This document shows, piece after piece, positions 34,443-36,417 of a stretch of DNA of 36,417 bases. A program made the position numbers and the translations under genes. Source of the stretch: a virus. The notes beneath the pieces were generated by a model. The model was not told the DNA's origin and searched no databases. It was given only the letters and a program-made list of their open reading frames with translations. The DNA lies in the IMG/VR virus record IMGVR_UViG_3300025099_000066, positions 1 through 36,417 of that record, one strand, 5' to 3'. Numbering within the stretch: the first letter of the stretch is position 1; every line of letters starts with the position of its first letter.

Positions 34443-35207
34443 TTATTTTTCGAACGATAATATTAGCGTTATTGGAGATGTATTATATACTAACTTACCC
34501 GCAGCGCTTGCGTTTCCTAAGTTATTTTCCATTGTCATTTGTGTTGCGGAGTCAACAGTTTTTACTGTTCCAAGCAGATTATTATCTTCGTCTCTCAACA
34601 CGTCTCCTGGACCAATACCAGAAAGTCTTGGATCTAAATCAGTTACAGCTAAAACCGGACTTGTAGTTGCTAATCCAGTGCCACATTCCATCGTTGAAGC
34701 TCCCCAATTGTGAGTGCCTTTTGCTAAAATACCAACGTACAACTTGTCATAACCAACGTTATCACCGGAATCAGGTTCGCCCGTTAATATCAAGGAGTTG
34801 TAATTTAGTTCATCATCTGCTGTTCCTCCAGAAGACGCAGATCCAACGGTCATTATAGAACCCATTATAAGATCAGCGTCATTAATGTTTTTACTAGCAT
34901 CTACATAGGTCTTACCTATTATATTTGGAAACCAACCATGAGTATCTACAATGTCATTGTCACCACCCATTGTTCCTGGGGCATTACCGCGAATGCTTTT
35001 TGCCCAGAAAATTTCGATATCAGTCGGAGCGTAGTAGACTCCATTCTTACCTGTATATCGTATTGTCATACCTAATAATCTTGACGAGCCTTTAGGCACA
35101 TCAAAACCATGCCAATCACATAGTATTTTGGTATTCGTTATGTTTCCCGCCGCTAGAGCAGCTACGGATATAGTTGGTTTTACTTCTACTGTAAAATATT
35201 TTCCCAT
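34443..35207 (-). CDS. Probable virion protein, function unknown
   Basis: This 254-residue protein is rich in Gly, Ser, Thr, Asp and Asn, low in Cys and Lys, and predicted to be mostly beta strand. It has no signal peptide, membrane segment or catalytic motif. The central part (residues about 115-150) is Gly/Ser/Asp-rich, and the C-terminal third has a D-P-R-L-S-G-I-G-P-G-D turn followed by a strand pair typical of small beta barrels. The composition suggests a capsid decoration, head fibre or other surface protein rather than an enzyme. It lies between the holin-like gene (4 bp) and a coiled-coil gene (28 bp). I do not recognise a named family, and the structural role is inferred from composition and position only. 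Confidence 0.65.
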   Translation of the reverse strand: MGKYFTVEVKPTISVAALAAGNITNTKILCDWHGFDVPKGSSRLLGMTIRYTGKNGVYYAPTDIEIFWAKSIRGNAPGTMGGDNDIVDTHGWFPNIIGKTYVDASKNINDADLIMGSIMTVGSASSGGTADDELNYNSLILTGEPDSGDNVGYDKLYVGILAKGTHNWGASTMECGTGLATTSPVLAVTDLDPRLSGIGPGDVLRDEDNNLLGTVKTVDSATQMTMENNLGNASAAGKLVYNTSPITLILSFEK

Positions 35208-35211
35208 TGTT

Positions 35212-35604
35212 TTATTTTTTTACTTTTTCTAGTGATCTACCACCGAAGTAAGCACCAATCACTGTTATTAATACTAATTGTAATAAGTCTACCCATGAAG
35301 CTTTAACCTCAAAAGCAATAACACCAGCATCGATAAAAACTAACAATACTGTTGATACTACTAGAAATATTAAAACTAGTGGTCTTATATTTTTGCTTAA
35401 CCAAGAGTCAGATGCCATATCCATTTTCCAACGCTCAGTTATATTTTTTTCCATCTCTATTTCGTAACTAGAGATTAATTCTTTGATTTTTTGTTCAGCT
35501 TCAAGCTTTTCTTCCTTAGAAGTATGTAAGTTATCTATAACTCCACCTACGCCTTCTACTAATTCTTTAGCTCCACCTGAAAATATACTTGCTAATATAC
35601 TCAT
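35212..35604 (-). CDS. Holin-like membrane protein (Holin_3TMs type)
   Basis: This 130-residue protein has an amphipathic N-terminus, then a charged helical region (about residues 28-65), then W-L-S-K-N-I-R-P-L at about 68-76, which leads into two hydrophobic segments (about 75-95 and 100-121) and ends in a basic tail (GGRSLEKVKK). This architecture, with the conserved W...RP before the first membrane helix, matches the phage Holin_3TMs family as I know it. A holin would gather in the inner membrane and open it at the end of infection. It lies 3 bp downstream of the HExxH gene and 4 bp upstream of a probable virion gene. No recognisable muramidase or amidase is next to it, so the endolysin may be the HExxH protein, the truncated gene upstream, or a gene outside the window. 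Confidence 0.75.
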   Translation of the reverse strand: MSILASIFSGGAKELVEGVGGVIDNLHTSKEEKLEAEQKIKELISSYEIEMEKNITERWKMDMASDSWLSKNIRPLVLIFLVVSTVLLVFIDAGVIAFEVKASWVDLLQLVLITVIGAYFGGRSLEKVKK

Positions 35605-35607
35605 AAT

Positions 35608-36030
35608 TTAATGATTTCCGTTATTAGCGTCGTTTTCCCAGGGAAACTCGCCGTCTCCAGCTTCTTTCCATTCTCCATAGATATTTATCATATCTCTACC
35701 ATTTATAGTTTCTCTAGCAAACGTATCGCCATTGTATTTTATGTAATCATCCCCATACTCCAACTTACCAACTCTCATATCGGTAGCGTGTCGCATTTCA
35801 TGATTTATTACTTGTCTCTCTTCAAAACTCCCAGGTTCTAGTTTATTGCTAATATATATACTTCCGTCCATATTAGCCTCACCTAAAACTCCTTCTTCTA
35901 AATTCTTTCTGATAACAGGGGTTCCAGGCACGGAAGCGTCCCCACTAGCTTCTTGACCAAAACGCATTTTCGTTCTGATCTCTCCGTTAACAGCATAATT
36001 ACCTCTTTCTTTCCCTAGTTTAAATCCCAT
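35608..36030 (-). CDS. Small HExxH zinc-metallopeptidase-like protein
   Basis: This 140-residue protein contains H-E-M-R-H at residues 77-81, the HExxH signature in which two histidines bind zinc and the glutamate activates water. Acidic residues follow (E91, D94, D95), one of which might be a third ligand, but I cannot assign it. The preceding segment (GSIYISNKLEPGS, then the helix carrying HExxH) looks like the strand-then-helix arrangement of minimal metallopeptidase domains. There is no signal peptide or membrane segment. It sits 3 bp upstream of the holin-like gene, so a role in lysis (peptidoglycan or protein cleavage) or in virion maturation is possible. Phage genomes often carry small proteins of this kind with unproven substrates. 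The motif is clear, but activity and substrate are inferred. Confidence 0.7.
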   Translation of the reverse strand: MGFKLGKERGNYAVNGEIRTKMRFGQEASGDASVPGTPVIRKNLEEGVLGEANMDGSIYISNKLEPGSFEERQVINHEMRHATDMRVGKLEYGDDYIKYNGDTFARETINGRDMINIYGEWKEAGDGEFPWENDANNGNH

Positions 36031-36039
36031 ATTATTTGT

Positions 36040-36417
36040 TTATGTTGATGTATCGGTAGCTCCAGTAAACATCCCATTATTTATTGTTCCAACCCCTCCG
36101 TTCACTTTCTTTTGTGTTGCATCAGCGACTGTGTTTAACTTTGACTCTAATTCCTCACCGTACATTTTTCTTAACATGTAATATATGGAGTTAGCTTGAT
36201 CTCTAGTCATCTCGTCGTATTCCTCAAGATGCTCTTTGGTTATATATTCGTTTTCTCCTATAATACCTAACTCTCTTAAGTTTACTTGCAATTCAAACAT
36301 CGCGGCGTATCCTTCGGGTTCATACGTCGTGTGCAAACTCCAACCATCCGGGTGCACTGCTTTACCTGTTGATCCATCCTCAGATATTTCAGATGGAGTT
36401 ATCCATCCCCAATCCCC
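36040..36417 (-). CDS. Unknown protein, N-terminus cut by the window edge
   Basis: The reading frame stays open to the last base, so this is the C-terminal 125 residues of a longer protein. A GTG at 36357 could be read as a start, but the 20 codons upstream of it encode ordinary protein (beginning GDWGWITPSE), so that start is unlikely. The visible part is soluble and mixed in charge, with a helical, acidic middle and a Gly/Thr-rich tail ending in GATDTST. I see no catalytic motif and do not recognise the family. It lies 9 bp upstream of the HExxH gene in the same orientation and is probably cotranscribed with the lysis/packaging genes. A W/D/G-rich start followed by an HPDGW segment could be part of a virion or lysis protein, but this is only a guess. 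Confidence 0.75.
   Translation of the reverse strand, partial: GDWGWITPSEISEDGSTGKAVHPDGWSLHTTYEPEGYAAMFELQVNLRELGIIGENEYITKEHLEEYDEMTRDQANSIYYMLRKMYGEELESKLNTVADATQKKVNGGVGTINNGMFTGATDTST

Noticed and set aside
1-36417. CRISPR array, tRNA gene, insertion sequence or attachment site
   Set aside because: No regularly spaced repeats, no intergenic space large enough for a tRNA, no transposase-like frame and no integrase were seen.

Overview
The window is the late (structural, packaging and lysis) half of a tailed double-stranded DNA phage genome. I infer a short-tailed, crAss-like or related virus of a marine or aquatic Bacteroidota (Flavobacteriia-type) host. The evidence is: strong A+T bias; start codons preceded by A/T-rich leaders with no recognisable Shine-Dalgarno sequence, as is usual in Bacteroidota; two predicted signal peptides with glutamine right after the predicted cleavage site, a Bacteroidota habit; and TerL, portal, ring/connector and nozzle-like proteins whose motifs resemble crAss-like and marine flavophage proteins. 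This placement rests on recalled family resemblance, not on a search. No integrase, repressor, replication or tRNA gene is present. Stop codons are nearly all TAA, with two TGA and one TAG, and nothing suggests a recoded stop.

All 25 genes, including one cut at each edge, lie on the minus strand, so transcription runs from position 36417 towards 1. Coding is almost gapless: the largest intergenic gap is 74 bp, and several junctions overlap by 1, 4, 17 or 56 bp. There is no gene-free stretch of 300 bases.

Layout in order of transcription: (a) 36.4-34.4 kb: a truncated unknown, a small HExxH protein, a holin-like membrane protein and a 254-residue probable virion protein. (b) 34.4-30.9 kb: two small conserved unknowns, a protein with two tandem GroES-like domains, a small protein in the small-terminase position, and the large terminase. 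(c) 30.9-25.8 kb: portal, scaffold-like protein and major capsid protein, closed by a strong intrinsic terminator with a UUCG loop. (d) 25.8-23.2 kb: an unknown conserved protein, a hairpin with a UACG loop, and two connector/ring proteins. (e) 23.2-13.9 kb: a 2018-residue tail nozzle-like protein, a 768-residue Ig-like-domain fibre candidate, a small conserved protein and a cupin. (f) 13.8-0.8 kb: a Q/A-rich and a K-rich internal-protein candidate and a giant 3605-residue protein. (g) 0.8-0 kb: a membrane-anchored coiled-coil protein, an exported thioredoxin-like protein without its cysteines, and the start of another exported protein.

The most striking element is the 3605-residue protein. 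One chain carries an HExxH metalloprotease-like motif, a complete HAD phosphatase motif set followed directly by a P-loop kinase (a combination like nucleic-acid end-healing enzymes), a long region shared, as I recall, by other giant phage proteins, and two identically spaced C-x9-C-x10-C-x2-H zinc-binding motifs at the C-terminus. I infer that it travels in the virion and enters the cell with the DNA. The second curiosity is the pair of exported proteins at the left end, one of which has both catalytic cysteines of the thioredoxin site replaced by asparagine.
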